This document shows, piece by piece, positions 1 through 8,345 of a stretch of 64,000 bases of DNA. The notes under the pieces are model-generated. The model did no database searches, was not told the DNA's origin, and saw only the letters and a program-made list of their open reading frames with translations. The number at the start of each line of letters is the position of its first letter. Position 1 is the first letter of the stretch. The position numbers and the translations under genes are program-made. The stretch covers positions 124,001 to 188,000 of the forward strand of contig JARLHX010000092.1 in the NCBI GenBank assembly GCA_031292035.1. The letters are read 5' to 3'. The DNA comes from Negativicutes bacterium. GTDB taxonomy: Bacteria; Bacillota_C; Negativicutes; Sporomusales_B; JARLHX01.

Positions 1-1
1 T

Positions 2-589
2 TTTGTTTACGGACCGTGGCGCGATCCCAAGGGGTTCAACTTTCCGCTGACGGCGGAGTTCCCCCCGGCGGCCCTGCTGCCGACCTTCGGGGCGTCGCGG
101 ATTCATATCGGCCTTTTATTTGCTCTTGTTATTGTGGTGCTGTTTATCGTCGTCTTTCGCAATTCCCGCTGGGGCTACGAGATCAAGGTGATCGGCGCCA
201 GCGAGTCAGCGGCGCGCTATGCCGGCATGGATATCAAGCGCAATATGTATCTGGTGATGATGCTGTCCGGTGCGGTGTGCGGCCTGGCCGGGATGGCCGA
301 GGTGAGCGGCATTGCCGGGCGGCTGCAGCCCAGTCTCAGCCCCGGCTACGGCTATACGGCCATCATCGTCGCCTGGCTGGCCAAGCTCAACCCGGTGGCC
401 ATCGTCTTTGTGGCGGGGCTGTTCGGGGTGCTGCAGGTGGGCGGCTATCTGGTTCAGACCTATGGCGTGCCGGCCTCGGTGGCGTCCATGATCCAGGGGG
501 CCATCCTGTTCTTTGTACTCGGCGGCGAGATACTGACCCAGTACCGGATTGTCTTTTCCGGTTCGGAAGGGAAGGGTGAAGGGCGATGA
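2..589 (+). CDS. Nucleoside-type ABC transporter permease, 5' truncated
   Basis: The gene enters from the left edge; only the C-terminal ~195 residues are visible, in the reading frame that starts at base 2. They contain several hydrophobic segments and the conserved stretch around YAGMDIKRN followed by SGAVCGLAGMAE, typical of BPD_transp_2 permeases that work with BmpA-like nucleoside-binding lipoproteins (NupP/YufP type). It would form half of the inner-membrane channel, with the next gene as partner. Its TGA overlaps the next ATG (ATGA), indicating translational coupling. Nucleoside specificity is inferred from family and from the downstream xpt. Confidence 0.85.
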   Translation, partial: FVYGPWRDPKGFNFPLTAEFPPAALLPTFGASRIHIGLLFALVIVVLFIVVFRNSRWGYEIKVIGASESAARYAGMDIKRNMYLVMMLSGAVCGLAGMAEVSGIAGRLQPSLSPGYGYTAIIVAWLAKLNPVAIVFVAGLFGVLQVGGYLVQTYGVPASVASMIQGAILFFVLGGEILTQYRIVFSGSEGKGEGR

Positions 590-1518
590 ACGAGCAGTCC
601 ATCCTGATTTCGATTTTGGCGGCCGCAGTCACGTCAGGCACGCCCATTCTTTTTGCGGCCCTGGGTGAACTGGTTACCGAGCGGGCCGGCATCCTCAACC
701 TGGGGGTTGAGGGGGTTATGCTGGTTGGGGCGGTGGCCGGGTTTATCGCCGCAGTATCCACCGACAGCAGTTGGTGGGGGCTGGCGGCAGCGATGGCCGC
801 CGGCGGGGCGGTGGCACTGATTCACGCCGTGCTGTGCATCAGCCTGCGGGCCAATCAGGTGGTCAGCGGTCTGGCACTGACCCTGTTCGGCACCGGGCTG
901 TCCGGCTATCTCGGCAAATCCTATATCGGTATGCCGGTCCCCCATCCCTTCCGCGTTGAGTCGCTGGGGCCGCTGTCCAATATCCCCTTCATCGGGCCGA
1001 TTTTCTTTCAACACGATATTCTGGTCTATTTCAGCTATCTTTTGGTGCCGGCTATGGCCTTTTTCATCTATCGCACCCGTCCGGGGCTGATCCTGAGGGC
1101 GCTGGGCGAGAACCCGGCGGCGGTGGACGCCCTGGGCTTCAAGGTCTTTAACCTGCGCTACATTTATGTGACGGTGGGCGGGATGCTGGGCGGTCTGGGC
1201 GGGGCTTACTTGTCGCTGGCCTATGCGCCCAGCTGGCTGGAGAATATGACAGCCGGCCGCGGCTGGATCGCGGTGGCGCTGGTCATCTTCGCCCTGTGGA
1301 ACCCGTGGCGGGCCCTCATCGGCTCCTATCTCTTCGGCGGCGTGGATGCTCTGGGCTTCAACCTTCAGGTGCTGGGGGTCACGGTACCGGTCTTTTTCCT
1401 CAGTATGATGCCCTATCTATTTACCATTGGGGTGCTGACCATGGTCATGGCCCGCCAGGGCGGGAGGCTGACGGCGCCGGGGGCTCTCGGTCTGCCGTAC
1501 AACCGCGAGGATAGATAG
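586..1518 (+). CDS. Nucleoside-type ABC transporter permease (second subunit)
   Basis: A 310-residue integral membrane protein with about eight to nine hydrophobic helices. The N-terminal region LGELVTERAGILNLGVEG is the hallmark of the NupQ/YufQ-like permease of BmpA-type nucleoside importers (BPD_transp_2). It starts at an ATG overlapping the stop of the upstream permease, with a purine-rich Shine-Dalgarno just before it. The ATP-binding protein and binding protein presumably lie upstream, outside the window. The following palindrome separates it from xpt. Substrate (purine nucleosides) is inferred, not shown. Confidence 0.85.
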   Translation: MNEQSILISILAAAVTSGTPILFAALGELVTERAGILNLGVEGVMLVGAVAGFIAAVSTDSSWWGLAAAMAAGGAVALIHAVLCISLRANQVVSGLALTLFGTGLSGYLGKSYIGMPVPHPFRVESLGPLSNIPFIGPIFFQHDILVYFSYLLVPAMAFFIYRTRPGLILRALGENPAAVDALGFKVFNLRYIYVTVGGMLGGLGGAYLSLAYAPSWLENMTAGRGWIAVALVIFALWNPWRALIGSYLFGGVDALGFNLQVLGVTVPVFFLSMMPYLFTIGVLTMVMARQGGRLTAPGALGLPYNREDR

Positions 1519-1645
1519 TAGGGTCGTTGATTAGCCTCCATCTGCGTCGTTGGTTCTTCAGAAGCTCGCTTGCCGTACCTGCCGGTACTGTCTGCGCTCG
1601 CTTCTTCGAAGCCGCCTAGCATCTGGAGGCTACTGAACGACCTAG
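1519..1645. repeat. Long imperfect intergenic palindrome
   Basis: The left arm starting GTCGTTGATTAGCCTCC (near 1523) is matched by an inverted right arm ending near 1641, whose complement reads GTCGTTCAGTAGCCTCC. The arms extend inwards through TTCTTC/GAAGC blocks to a centre at TACCTGCCGGTA. The unit covers almost the whole gap between the permease and xpt and could fold into one very long hairpin. A minus-strand ORF across it looks like a by-product of the palindrome. Similar palindromic intergenic units occur in Firmicutes, but copy number here cannot be judged. Confidence 0.7.
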
Positions 1646-1702
1646 GAGTCATGAGAATTACGCTATATTTATACGATAAAATTTTTTCGATGGGAGAATA
1701 CT

Positions 1703-2272
1703 ATGCAGGAACTGCGTGACAGAATAGTGGCTGATGGTGTGGTCATCGGCAAAGATGTGCTGAGGGTCGATTCGTTTCTCAATCATCAGATCGATCCGGC
1801 CTTTACTATGAGGATGGGACAGGAGCTGGCCAGCAGGTTTGCCGGTGAGGGGATCACCAAGGTGCTGACTGTCGAGGCCTCAGGCATCGCCGTAGCCATG
1901 GCGGTGGGGCTGGCCCTTGGGGTGCCGGTGGTATTCGCCAAGAAGAAAAAGGCCCTCACGCAGGAGGGACCGTCCTATAGCGCCAAAATATTTTCCTACA
2001 CCCGGCGGGAGCTGACCCATATCAGCGTCACAACCCGCTACATCTGCCCCGAGGATACGGTGCTCATTGTCGACGATTTTCTCGCCCACGGCGAGGCGCT
2101 GAGCGGCCTGATCGAGATTGTCCGCCAGGCGGGAGCCAAACTGGCCGGCGCGGGCATCGTCATCGAGAAGCGCTTCCAGCACGGCGGCGAGGAGCTCAGG
2201 GCCGGAGGGGTACGCATCGAAGCACTGGCAGCCATCACCAGCATGGAACCGGGGGTAATCCATTTTGCCTGA
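1703..2272 (+). CDS. xpt: Xanthine phosphoribosyltransferase
   Basis: A 189-residue cytoplasmic enzyme of normal family length, expected to make XMP from xanthine and PRPP in purine salvage. The phosphoribosyltransferase motif VLIVDDFLAHGEA lies at about residues 120-132, and the N-terminal MQELRDRI and the internal FAKKKKALTQ segment are typical of Xpt. The start is an ATG eight bases after GGGAGAA. The stop overlaps the TTG start of the following MFS carrier by eight bases, so both are probably one salvage/uptake operon. No guanine riboswitch could be recognised in the leader. Confidence 0.93.
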   Translation: MQELRDRIVADGVVIGKDVLRVDSFLNHQIDPAFTMRMGQELASRFAGEGITKVLTVEASGIAVAMAVGLALGVPVVFAKKKKALTQEGPSYSAKIFSYTRRELTHISVTTRYICPEDTVLIVDDFLAHGEALSGLIEIVRQAGAKLAGAGIVIEKRFQHGGEELRAGGVRIEALAAITSMEPGVIHFA

Positions 2273-3413
2273 TGCCAAAACAGGGCGACTCATCGCCCTG
2301 GCTTATTTTATCCTGCTGAGCATCGGTGTCACCTTCAGTCTGGCCGGGGTAGTGACCAAGGACATCGCCGGAGACTTCGGGGTGGACACCTATGTCATCG
2401 GCTACCGCTTCACCCTGTTTTCGATCGGCTACAGCCTGGCGGTGCTGGGCAACGGCTTTGTGGTCGACAGGGTGAATGTGCGCAAGGAAGCATTGGCTGC
2501 CGCCTGTCTGGCGATCTTCGCCATTCTCGGTGCCGCCTATTTTGATACTCTGATGGCTTTTTCCCTGTTTATCTTCATTTATGGGGTGGGCATGGGGGTG
2601 CTGCTGTCGGTGGCCTACTACCTGGTGATGAATCTTTCCGACGAAGAGACCCGGGCCACCCGGGTGAGTCTGCTCAATTTCTTCTTCTCCCTGGGAGCCA
2701 TCGTTGCCCCGCTGCTGGCCGGACTGGCTCTGGGGCAAGGGCTGGGCTGGCGGATCGTCTATCTGGCGACATTGGTGCTGCTGGTGACAGTGGTGGCTGT
2801 CGTCTGGGTGCTGCCGCTCAATGTTAAGACGCGCAAGGCGGCCAAAACCAAAGATGCGGAAAACGGCTGGAACGCCAAGGTCTATATCATGGGGGCGGCG
2901 CTGTTCGCCTATGTCTTGTCGGAGATGATCTTCACCTACTGGATTGTGCTGTATATGCTGGAGAAGCTCGGTCTGCCGGTGGAGGCGGCCAGCGCCAGCC
3001 TTTCGGTTTTCTGGGTTTTCATGGCGGTGGGGCGGTTTTTATCCGGGGTGTTTATCAGCCGCTTCAACCTGGCCGGCTTTATCACGACCTGCGCGGCTTT
3101 GGCTTTTGCCGCCTTTGTGGCTCTCTTGTCAGTCCAGAATCCCTATCTGGCCATGGCGCTGATCGGGGTGATGGGTCTTGGCTACTCGGGTCTCTATGCC
3201 ACCATCCTCTCTTATGGCACCCTGCAGGTGCCCCGGCCCTCAACCCGGCTGACCACCTTTTTTCTGACCCTCAGCACCAGCAGCGGGATATTGTCTTTTG
3301 TGCTGTCCAGCTACCTCCGGGCCAGCTTTGACGTGACTGTTGTGCTGATGATGTCGGCCGCCCTGATGGCGGTTGTGACACTGCTGTCGGCCTTTTCCGG
3401 CGTGCGGCGGTAG
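2265..3413 (+). CDS. MFS transporter, probably purine-related
   Basis: A 382-residue protein with about twelve predicted membrane helices in two halves separated by a basic loop (around KTRKAAKTKDAENG, residue ~190), the layout of the major facilitator superfamily. It resembles TsgA-like carriers. The only reasonable start is TTG at 2265, inside the end of xpt, so translation is likely coupled. Co-transcription with xpt suggests uptake of xanthine or a related base, but nothing in the sequence proves the substrate. Confidence 0.8.
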   Translation: MPDAKTGRLIALAYFILLSIGVTFSLAGVVTKDIAGDFGVDTYVIGYRFTLFSIGYSLAVLGNGFVVDRVNVRKEALAAACLAIFAILGAAYFDTLMAFSLFIFIYGVGMGVLLSVAYYLVMNLSDEETRATRVSLLNFFFSLGAIVAPLLAGLALGQGLGWRIVYLATLVLLVTVVAVVWVLPLNVKTRKAAKTKDAENGWNAKVYIMGAALFAYVLSEMIFTYWIVLYMLEKLGLPVEAASASLSVFWVFMAVGRFLSGVFISRFNLAGFITTCAALAFAAFVALLSVQNPYLAMALIGVMGLGYSGLYATILSYGTLQVPRPSTRLTTFFLTLSTSSGILSFVLSSYLRASFDVTVVLMMSAALMAVVTLLSAFSGVRR

Positions 3414-3442
3414 CGGAGAGAACACGATTTGTATGAGAAATG

Positions 3443-3484
3443 ACCTCGTTGGTACAGGCAACTGCCTTTTCGACGAGGTTTTTG
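3443..3484 (+). terminator. Rho-independent terminator after the MFS gene
   Basis: ACCTCGT (3443-3449) pairs with ACGAGGT (3473-3479), with an inner AGGCA/TGCCT-like stem, and is followed by a run of five T. It closes the xpt-MFS unit. Confidence 0.75.
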
Positions 3485-3579
3485 TATTGCCGCAGAAGAG
3501 GCTGGACAAGGCGGGCGGCCGCTGTTACAATTTTCATAGAAGATAATGGAAATAGGCTGAATGGTTGGGAGAGATGACG

Positions 3580-4143
3580 ATGAAGGCAATCGGTTTGGTG
3601 GGAAGTCCCCGTAAAGGCGGCAATGTTGATATTCTGCTGCAAAAAGCGTTGGAGGGGGCCCGGGACAAGGGGGCCGAGACCACTTTATTTTACCTGAATG
3701 ACATGCACATCCGCGGCTGTCAGGCCTGCTTCGCCTGTAAGAAGACAGGAAAATGCGTGGTGAAGGACGACATGCAGGCTATTTACCAGGCCATCGACGA
3801 AGCCGACGGTGTGATCATGGGCTCGCCGGTGTATTTCGGCCGGATATCGGCCCAGCTCGCTCCGGTCCTGGACCGCTTATATGCGTATCTAATGCCTGAT
3901 TTTTCCAGTACCCTGGCGCAGGGGAAGAAGTGCGGCCTGGTGTTTACCCAGGGCCAGCCCAATTCGGCCCTTTATTTGCCGTCGTTCGAATCCTTGGCAC
4001 AGGTGATGGGGCGTCTCGGGTTCGAGCCGGGTTCCTCCAGCGCGTTGATCGGCGCCGGTCTCAGGGAACTGGGGGCGGCGGCGCAAAACGAGCAATATCT
4101 GCAGCAGGCCTACGCCATGGGCGGCCAACTGGTGGCCAGATAA
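3580..4143 (+). CDS. Flavodoxin-like FMN reductase / iron-sulfur flavoprotein-type
   Basis: A 187-residue flavodoxin-fold protein of the NADPH-dependent FMN reductase family. The phosphate-binding loop GSPRKGGNVD lies near the N-terminus, and a cysteine group, CQACFACKKTGKC, follows at about residue 48, as in the iron-sulfur flavoprotein-related subfamily; GSPVYF contacts flavin. The ATG at 3580 is preferred because GGGAGAG (3567-3573) then lies six bases upstream; the ATG at 3574 would be too close. Role: probably NAD(P)H-dependent electron transfer or quinone reduction; the partner is unknown. Confidence 0.8.
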   Translation: MKAIGLVGSPRKGGNVDILLQKALEGARDKGAETTLFYLNDMHIRGCQACFACKKTGKCVVKDDMQAIYQAIDEADGVIMGSPVYFGRISAQLAPVLDRLYAYLMPDFSSTLAQGKKCGLVFTQGQPNSALYLPSFESLAQVMGRLGFEPGSSSALIGAGLRELGAAAQNEQYLQQAYAMGGQLVAR

Positions 4144-4165
4144 TCGGTTGACGGAACACAAAAAC

Positions 4166-4206
4166 GGCCCCAGGCATAGGATAATCTAAGCCGGGGCCTG
4201 TTTTTT
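4166..4206 (+). terminator. Rho-independent terminator
   Basis: GGCCCC (4166-4171) pairs with GGGGCC (4193-4198), followed by TGTTTTTT. It ends the flavin reductase transcript. Confidence 0.75.
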
Positions 4207-4228
4207 CGCTGCCTACCGAGGCAGAACG

Positions 4229-4606
4229 TCAGAGCCCTAAGCGAAAGATGGCCACAGCTAAGCCGCCGATACCGACAAGGAAGCCGGCCAGACCAATGAC
4301 AATCGTGACCTTCCAAAAGGAATGGGTATCGAGCTGACTTTTCTGGCTGTCGAGCTGGCTTTTCAATGAATCGTAATCTTTCGCTTCCTCCTGCGAACGA
4401 ATATATTGGGCGTCAAGGGTGACTTGCATCTTGTGGAGGGAAGAGTTGATTTCGCTGATTTTTTCGATGACTTCGATTTTTAAATCATTGACCCTGTCGG
4501 CGACACCGTCCACTTTCCGTTCCAGGTTGGTGAGGCGATAGCTGCTCGAAGAGTCGGCGGTCGGGGGGCAGTTATACTGTTGCGCAGCGGGCAAGAATAT
4601 CACCAC
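4229..4606 (-). CDS. Small coiled-coil protein with C-terminal membrane anchor
   Basis: About 125 residues. A heptad-rich region from LTNLERKVDGVADRVNDL to about residue 95 is followed by one C-terminal membrane helix (VTIVIGLAGFLVGIGGLAVAIF). This resembles the layout of haemolysin XhlA-like proteins, but I do not assign it. The start is a GTG (4606 or 4603) with no good Shine-Dalgarno. Upstream on the minus strand lies a plausible promoter (4624-4650), which supports expression. Function unknown; the anchor suggests the cytoplasmic membrane. Confidence 0.6.
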   Translation of the reverse strand: MVIFLPAAQQYNCPPTADSSSSYRLTNLERKVDGVADRVNDLKIEVIEKISEINSSLHKMQVTLDAQYIRSQEEAKDYDSLKSQLDSQKSQLDTHSFWKVTIVIGLAGFLVGIGGLAVAIFRLGL

Positions 4607-4623
4607 CGAAAATAGTATTTACT

Positions 4624-4650
4624 AGTATAATGTATGTTTTGTTATGTAAA
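4624..4650 (-). promoter_or_regulatory. Possible promoter for the coiled-coil protein
   Basis: On the minus strand TTTACA (4650-4645) and TATACT (4629-4624) are separated by 15 bases, short of the ideal 17. The segment is AT-rich compared with its surroundings. Confidence 0.4.
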
Positions 4651-4682
4651 GATGTGTCTATACCATAATGTAATGGCATGCA

Positions 4683-4721
4683 AAAAGCGGCCCTGCCTTG
4701 AAAAAGGCCGGAGCCGCTTTT
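4683..4721 (-). terminator. Rho-independent terminator of the hydrolase gene
   Basis: AAAAGCGGC (4683-4691) pairs with GCCGCTTTT (4713-4721), giving a GC stem flanked by A/T runs. On the minus strand the T run follows the stem, just after the hydrolase stop. Confidence 0.75.
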
Positions 4722-4737
4722 CAGCTTGTATTGTCGG

Positions 4738-5544
4738 TTATTGAGCCAGGGCGCGTAGCCAAGGGATCATTTCACCCACCGCCGCCGCCGGAGTGCCTAG
4801 ATGATCGGCTTCGACCACCACGTATTTGGTCAGCGGGTTGGGAGGCAGTTTGCTAAAGATGAAGCTCTGGCCCATGAGCCGCGTGAGGGGGTCGGCCGAC
4901 CCTGCCACATACAGCACCGGAATGGCGGGACTGAGGTTGGTGGCGTTTTTCGCTGCCGCGCCGACGCCGTCAGGATCGAAGAAGCTGAAATAAATGGCGG
5001 CCTTCATGGTGCGGACATAGTCTTTGCCCATATTGGTGTCCGGGAAGGAGGCAAAATCATTGCCATGGCCGGCGTCCACCATAGCTTTGGCTCTGGCCAC
5101 TCCGTCGGCGAAGTCCCGTTTCATCCCCGGCCAGTCGGGGATATGGCCGGGCGCCAGGAGGATGACGGCGGCGATGTTGCCGTGATAGGCTCCGTAGGCC
5201 AGTGCCGCGTCGCCACCCATGCTATGGCCGGCGATGACGATTTTGGTGGCTCCCCGGGCTGCGAGCCGGGCTGCAGCCGCGTCGATTTCATTGAGGGCTT
5301 CGTCGTAGGTCTTGTCGATATAGCGGCCGCGGGACCAGGACATTTCCGGCGTTTCGACGAGAAAACCGGCCTGTTTGAGGGGCTCGACCACTCCGCCGCT
5401 GAATATCCCCGGTGAACCGGTTTTGCCGTGCAGCAGGACAACGCCGACGCGTTCCTCGGCTGCCAGGGCGGACGGGGCAGCGACAAGGGCGAAGAGGAAG
5501 AGGGTGATCAGGGCGACGGTCAGGCGAAAGGCGGGAAATTTCAT
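4738..5544 (-). CDS. Secreted alpha/beta hydrolase
   Basis: A 268-residue protein with a Sec signal peptide (hydrophobic core to about residue 25, cleavage near ALAAEE). The fold is an alpha/beta hydrolase: oxyanion strand VVLLHGKTGSP, nucleophile elbow GHSMGG (about residue 107), acid in AGSADPLT, and histidine in EADHLGTP near the C-terminus, so the triad is complete. It should act outside the cytoplasmic membrane on an ester or similar substrate. A strong AGGAGGT precedes the ATG. It appears monocistronic. Substrate unknown. Confidence 0.8.
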   Translation of the reverse strand: MKFPAFRLTVALITLFLFALVAAPSALAAEERVGVVLLHGKTGSPGIFSGGVVEPLKQAGFLVETPEMSWSRGRYIDKTYDEALNEIDAAAARLAARGATKIVIAGHSMGGDAALAYGAYHGNIAAVILLAPGHIPDWPGMKRDFADGVARAKAMVDAGHGNDFASFPDTNMGKDYVRTMKAAIYFSFFDPDGVGAAAKNATNLSPAIPVLYVAGSADPLTRLMGQSFIFSKLPPNPLTKYVVVEADHLGTPAAAVGEMIPWLRALAQ

Positions 5545-5681
5545 GGCGGTCTACCTCCTGCAAAAATTTGATTGAGGGACGCGGCATGTTTCGACATCCT
5601 GTTAATCCTATTTTATCCCATCGCCGCCAGTCGGGCAATACGCCGGCAAGGTGCGGAACATACTAAAAAATACTTGGCATT

Positions 5682-5709
5682 TTGACGGCTGTTTGGCGGA
5701 AACTATAAA
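5682..5709 (+). promoter_or_regulatory. Promoter of the 3D-domain gene
   Basis: TTGACG (5682-5687), a 16-base spacer, and TATAAA (5704-5709), about 30 bases before the start codon; a vegetative-type promoter. Confidence 0.6.
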
Positions 5710-5738
5710 CAAACCTTCTTAAAAGGAGGAAAAGCGAT

Positions 5739-6317
5739 ATGCCCAACAACCGTCACCGTACTGTCAATAAACTGAAAAACAGGATGAAGCGCTTTGCAGC
5801 TGTGGCCGCAGGGGCAGCCATCTTGTCAGGGGGGATGCTCCAGGGACTCCCGGCTGTGGTGCACGCTGCTGCCGATCCGGGCGTCGGCAACGCGCCGGTT
5901 ACCGTCTCGCAGCAGATCAATAACAAAGACCAGACCGGCGCTCCGGTGCTGCATGACCATGCAAACGCCGCCGCCACCGCCCAGACCACGGCGAAAACCA
6001 AGGCCCCGACCAATTTTAAAAAGGTACTGGATGTCAAGGCTACGGCCTATGCCCCTGGCCCCCACGACAACGATCAATGGGGCAGCAAGACCTTTTTGGG
6101 CACCGAGGTCCGGTCAGGCGTCATCGCTGTGGACCCCAGCGTCATTCCTCTGGGCTCGAGGGTATTTATCCAGTACCCCGACGGTCACGGCGAATACGCG
6201 GTGGCCGAGGACACCGGCGGGGCCATCAAGGGCAATCATATCGATATCGTCCGGCCCACGGTGGCCAAGGCCCAGGATTTCGGCGTCCAGCATGTGCAGG
6301 TGTATGTATTGACCTAG
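5739..6317 (+). CDS. Secreted 3D-domain cell-wall protein
   Basis: A 192-residue exported protein. A basic N-terminus and hydrophobic segment (about residues 18-40) form a signal peptide. The last ~95 residues are a 3D domain: TAYAPGPHDND, GVIAVDPSVIPLGSRV and AEDTGGAIKGNHIDI carry the conserved aspartates of the double-psi barrel found in lytic transglycosylase-like (MltA/Rpf-related) wall enzymes. The start follows AAAAGGAGG at good spacing. It probably cleaves or remodels peptidoglycan. The middle, residues ~45-95, is low-complexity and Ala/Thr-rich. Confidence 0.85.
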   Translation: MPNNRHRTVNKLKNRMKRFAAVAAGAAILSGGMLQGLPAVVHAAADPGVGNAPVTVSQQINNKDQTGAPVLHDHANAAATAQTTAKTKAPTNFKKVLDVKATAYAPGPHDNDQWGSKTFLGTEVRSGVIAVDPSVIPLGSRVFIQYPDGHGEYAVAEDTGGAIKGNHIDIVRPTVAKAQDFGVQHVQVYVLT

Positions 6318-6328
6318 CCGCGCAGGCT

Positions 6329-6371
6329 AAAGCCCCGTACTGGCTGGACAGCAGCCAGGGCGGGACTTTTT
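6329..6371 (+). terminator. Terminator between 3D and DUF2971 genes
   Basis: The arms AAAGCCCCG...CTGG and CCAGGGCGGGACTTT pair imperfectly around GACAG, followed by five T. Confidence 0.55.
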
Positions 6372-6403
6372 GCTGGCGGTTTATTTTTCATTGGGAGGAA
6401 ACA

Positions 6404-7195
6404 ATGGATCTTTTCAAATACTGTGCCTGGAGCGGCAGCGCCGGTAGCCACACCCGCGACAATCTCAGGGACTCGGCCATCTATCTCTCCCCTCCCGATT
6501 CGTTCAACGATCCGTTTGAATTTAATCCGGTTGTCGACATTGCAGCAGAGGATGAAACATTCGTCAAGGCGCTGGTGAAGGAGTTCCAACAATTGCATCA
6601 CTGTTCGCAGGTGGAGGCAAAGAGAGCGATCCTGGAACAGCTAAAGGCCAATCCGCGGCTCAATACGCCGGCGGCTCGCCGGGAAACGGCGCTGGCAACC
6701 AAGGAATATCTCAGGCGGACCCACGGGGTGTGCTGCTTTACAACCAAGTCGGACAACCCTGCCATGTGGGCCCATTATGCCGACTATCATCAGGGCGTAT
6801 GTATCCACTACGATTTTGCCAAAAACAGTCCGGTCAGGCTGCCGGCAGAGAAGGAAAGCCGGATTTCGGTCACCCTGCGCAGTGTAACCTACTCTGAAGA
6901 ACGGCCGATCGCCCGGTTTTTCAGTCCGGACCTGGCGGCTACGATGTTTGACAGTCTGCTGACCAAGTCTCCCGATTGGTCTTATGAAAATGAATACCGC
7001 ATGATTGCCCAGGGCTATACCGGCAAGGGCCACTATGCCCCCGATTCACTGGTCAGCATCATTATCGGCTACCGGATGCCGCCGGAGGAGCGGGAGGAAG
7101 TGCGCGCCTTTTCCCGGCAGTTGCCTGTACCGCCCCGTCTTTTTGTTGCCGAAATCAACAGCAGGAAATTCAGCTATGATATTCGGCCGCTGTAA
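6404..7195 (+). CDS. DUF2971 family protein
   Basis: A soluble protein of 263 residues. PPDSFNDPFE near the N-terminus and the central CFTTKSDNPAMWAHYADYHQGVCI are the signature of DUF2971, and SPDWSYENEYRMI is the third conserved block. These proteins have no established reaction; some occur near defence or mobile genes. ATG 6404 was chosen because GGGAGGAAAC lies just upstream; the open frame continues further 5' without a better start. It stands alone between a terminator and a small membrane gene. Confidence 0.75.
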   Translation: MDLFKYCAWSGSAGSHTRDNLRDSAIYLSPPDSFNDPFEFNPVVDIAAEDETFVKALVKEFQQLHHCSQVEAKRAILEQLKANPRLNTPAARRETALATKEYLRRTHGVCCFTTKSDNPAMWAHYADYHQGVCIHYDFAKNSPVRLPAEKESRISVTLRSVTYSEERPIARFFSPDLAATMFDSLLTKSPDWSYENEYRMIAQGYTGKGHYAPDSLVSIIIGYRMPPEEREEVRAFSRQLPVPPRLFVAEINSRKFSYDIRPL

Positions 7196-7353
7196 ACGGC
7201 CTGTCCTGTATTTCTTCATTTGCCGGGACAAAAATAGGACTTGCGTCCTGTAAAGGTGAGACGCTAGTCCAATATCCATCTTGGGGTTGCGGCGCTATAA
7301 TAAGACTACACTCCAAAAAGGGTGCAAGGTTACAAAGCTGGGAGGGACCTTTC

Positions 7354-7599
7354 ATGATGGCGACAGTATTGGGTTTGTGGTTTGCCGCCGCGGCGGTGAT
7401 CGGGTTTGTAGTGGGTTCCTATGACGGCGTATCGGCCAAGGCCTTGATTGCCTGCATCGGCGGCGGAATGTGGCTCTTTTTTGTACTTCTGAAGTATCAG
7501 CAGTGGGATGTGGAAGTGGAAATCGGCAGGCGAGATTTGGTCGACTGGCCGAACGAGAATGATGAGTATGAGCGACGAGTTGGAAAATATCAGGCCTGA
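7354..7599 (+). CDS. Small two-helix membrane protein
   Basis: 81 residues with two hydrophobic segments (about 3-22 and 29-46) and a charged C-terminus. A GGGAGGG ribosome site precedes the ATG. The stop codon lies inside the stem of the following terminator, so gene and terminator are tightly fitted. No family recognised; function unknown. Confidence 0.6.
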   Translation: MMATVLGLWFAAAAVIGFVVGSYDGVSAKALIACIGGGMWLFFVLLKYQQWDVEVEIGRRDLVDWPNENDEYERRVGKYQA

Positions 7600-7622
7600 A
7601 CCGGACGGTTCAGGCCTTTTTG
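7592..7622. terminator. Bidirectional terminator
   Basis: Perfect 11-bp stem AGGCCTGAACC / GGTTCAGGCCT with a 4-base loop and T runs on both sides. It serves the small membrane gene on the plus strand and the CBO0543-like gene on the minus strand. Confidence 0.85.
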
Positions 7623-7623
7623 C

Positions 7624-8196
7624 TTATGATGCGCTGGTGATGGCTTTCATTTTGTCCAGCAGGGCCTTAAAGACGACGGCCATGACGGTATAAATCGGAA
7701 AACCGTAATAGTAGCGCCACTTGATGAGGACATAGTAGCCCATTTTTACCATCAGCGGTTCGAGGAAAAAGCAGAAGACGGTGGACATGAGCAGGGTGGC
7801 GGCCAAGAAGGGTTTCCAGTGGCGGCAATACTGGAAAATCAGCGAATAGATGACCGGTAGGGCGATGAAGTCCACGGCGGTGGCCGGCGGGAAGAGGGGG
7901 ATGAGGTCGACGGGGTAATACCAGAAGCCGAGCTCGTAGCCGATCTGGTCGAGAGTCAGACTGGTGGCCATGACCAAAAAGCCATAGAGGGTGATATCGA
8001 TCAGCCGTTTTTTATCCACCAGTTTCCACCAGAGAAACAGGGTCAATATCGTGATGGCGATTTCCCCCCACCAGGCGGCGGTGGCAAAGTCGGTATCCAG
8101 CCAGTTGTCAATGCGGGTGTAGGAGACACCTTTTATAGCATTGGCGAGCTGCTCGTCGCTGGGGGAGGTAGGAAAGGTGCGAAATTGCTGGAGCAT
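7624..8196 (-). CDS. CBO0543-like integral membrane protein
   Basis: About 190 residues with five to six membrane helices. The pattern of helices with conserved Trp/Asp/Pro positions (LDQIGYELGFWYYPVDLIP, then FLEPLMVKMGYY) resembles the CBO0543 family of spore-former membrane proteins, whose role is unknown. The ATG at 8196 is chosen over the upstream ORF start because ACAGGAGGC lies directly before it. It is expressed towards a shared terminator and has no operon partner. Confidence 0.65.
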   Translation of the reverse strand: MLQQFRTFPTSPSDEQLANAIKGVSYTRIDNWLDTDFATAAWWGEIAITILTLFLWWKLVDKKRLIDITLYGFLVMATSLTLDQIGYELGFWYYPVDLIPLFPPATAVDFIALPVIYSLIFQYCRHWKPFLAATLLMSTVFCFFLEPLMVKMGYYVLIKWRYYYGFPIYTVMAVVFKALLDKMKAITSAS

Positions 8197-8345
8197 ACTG
8201 GAGCCTCCTGTGGCGGTATTGGGCGGCAATGGCTGCCTGGAATCAATAGAGGCCACAGGGTTAGGATGGATGTAGCAATCATAAAATATACGGGGCAGTT
8301 GGGTGAGCAGGAAGGACTGGGAAAAGGGGCGCCGGAGATGGTATA

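Noticed and set aside
16..579. Long overlapping ORF (187 aa) at the left edge
   Set aside because: It lies out of frame in the ABC permease, which has clear family motifs; the product is low-complexity Gly/Arg.
1413..1652. 79-aa minus-strand ORF
   Set aside because: It is spread over the intergenic palindrome and the end of the permease gene; no independent ribosome site.
1646..1702. Purine riboswitch upstream of xpt
   Set aside because: No conserved purine aptamer core and no terminator hairpin in the short leader.
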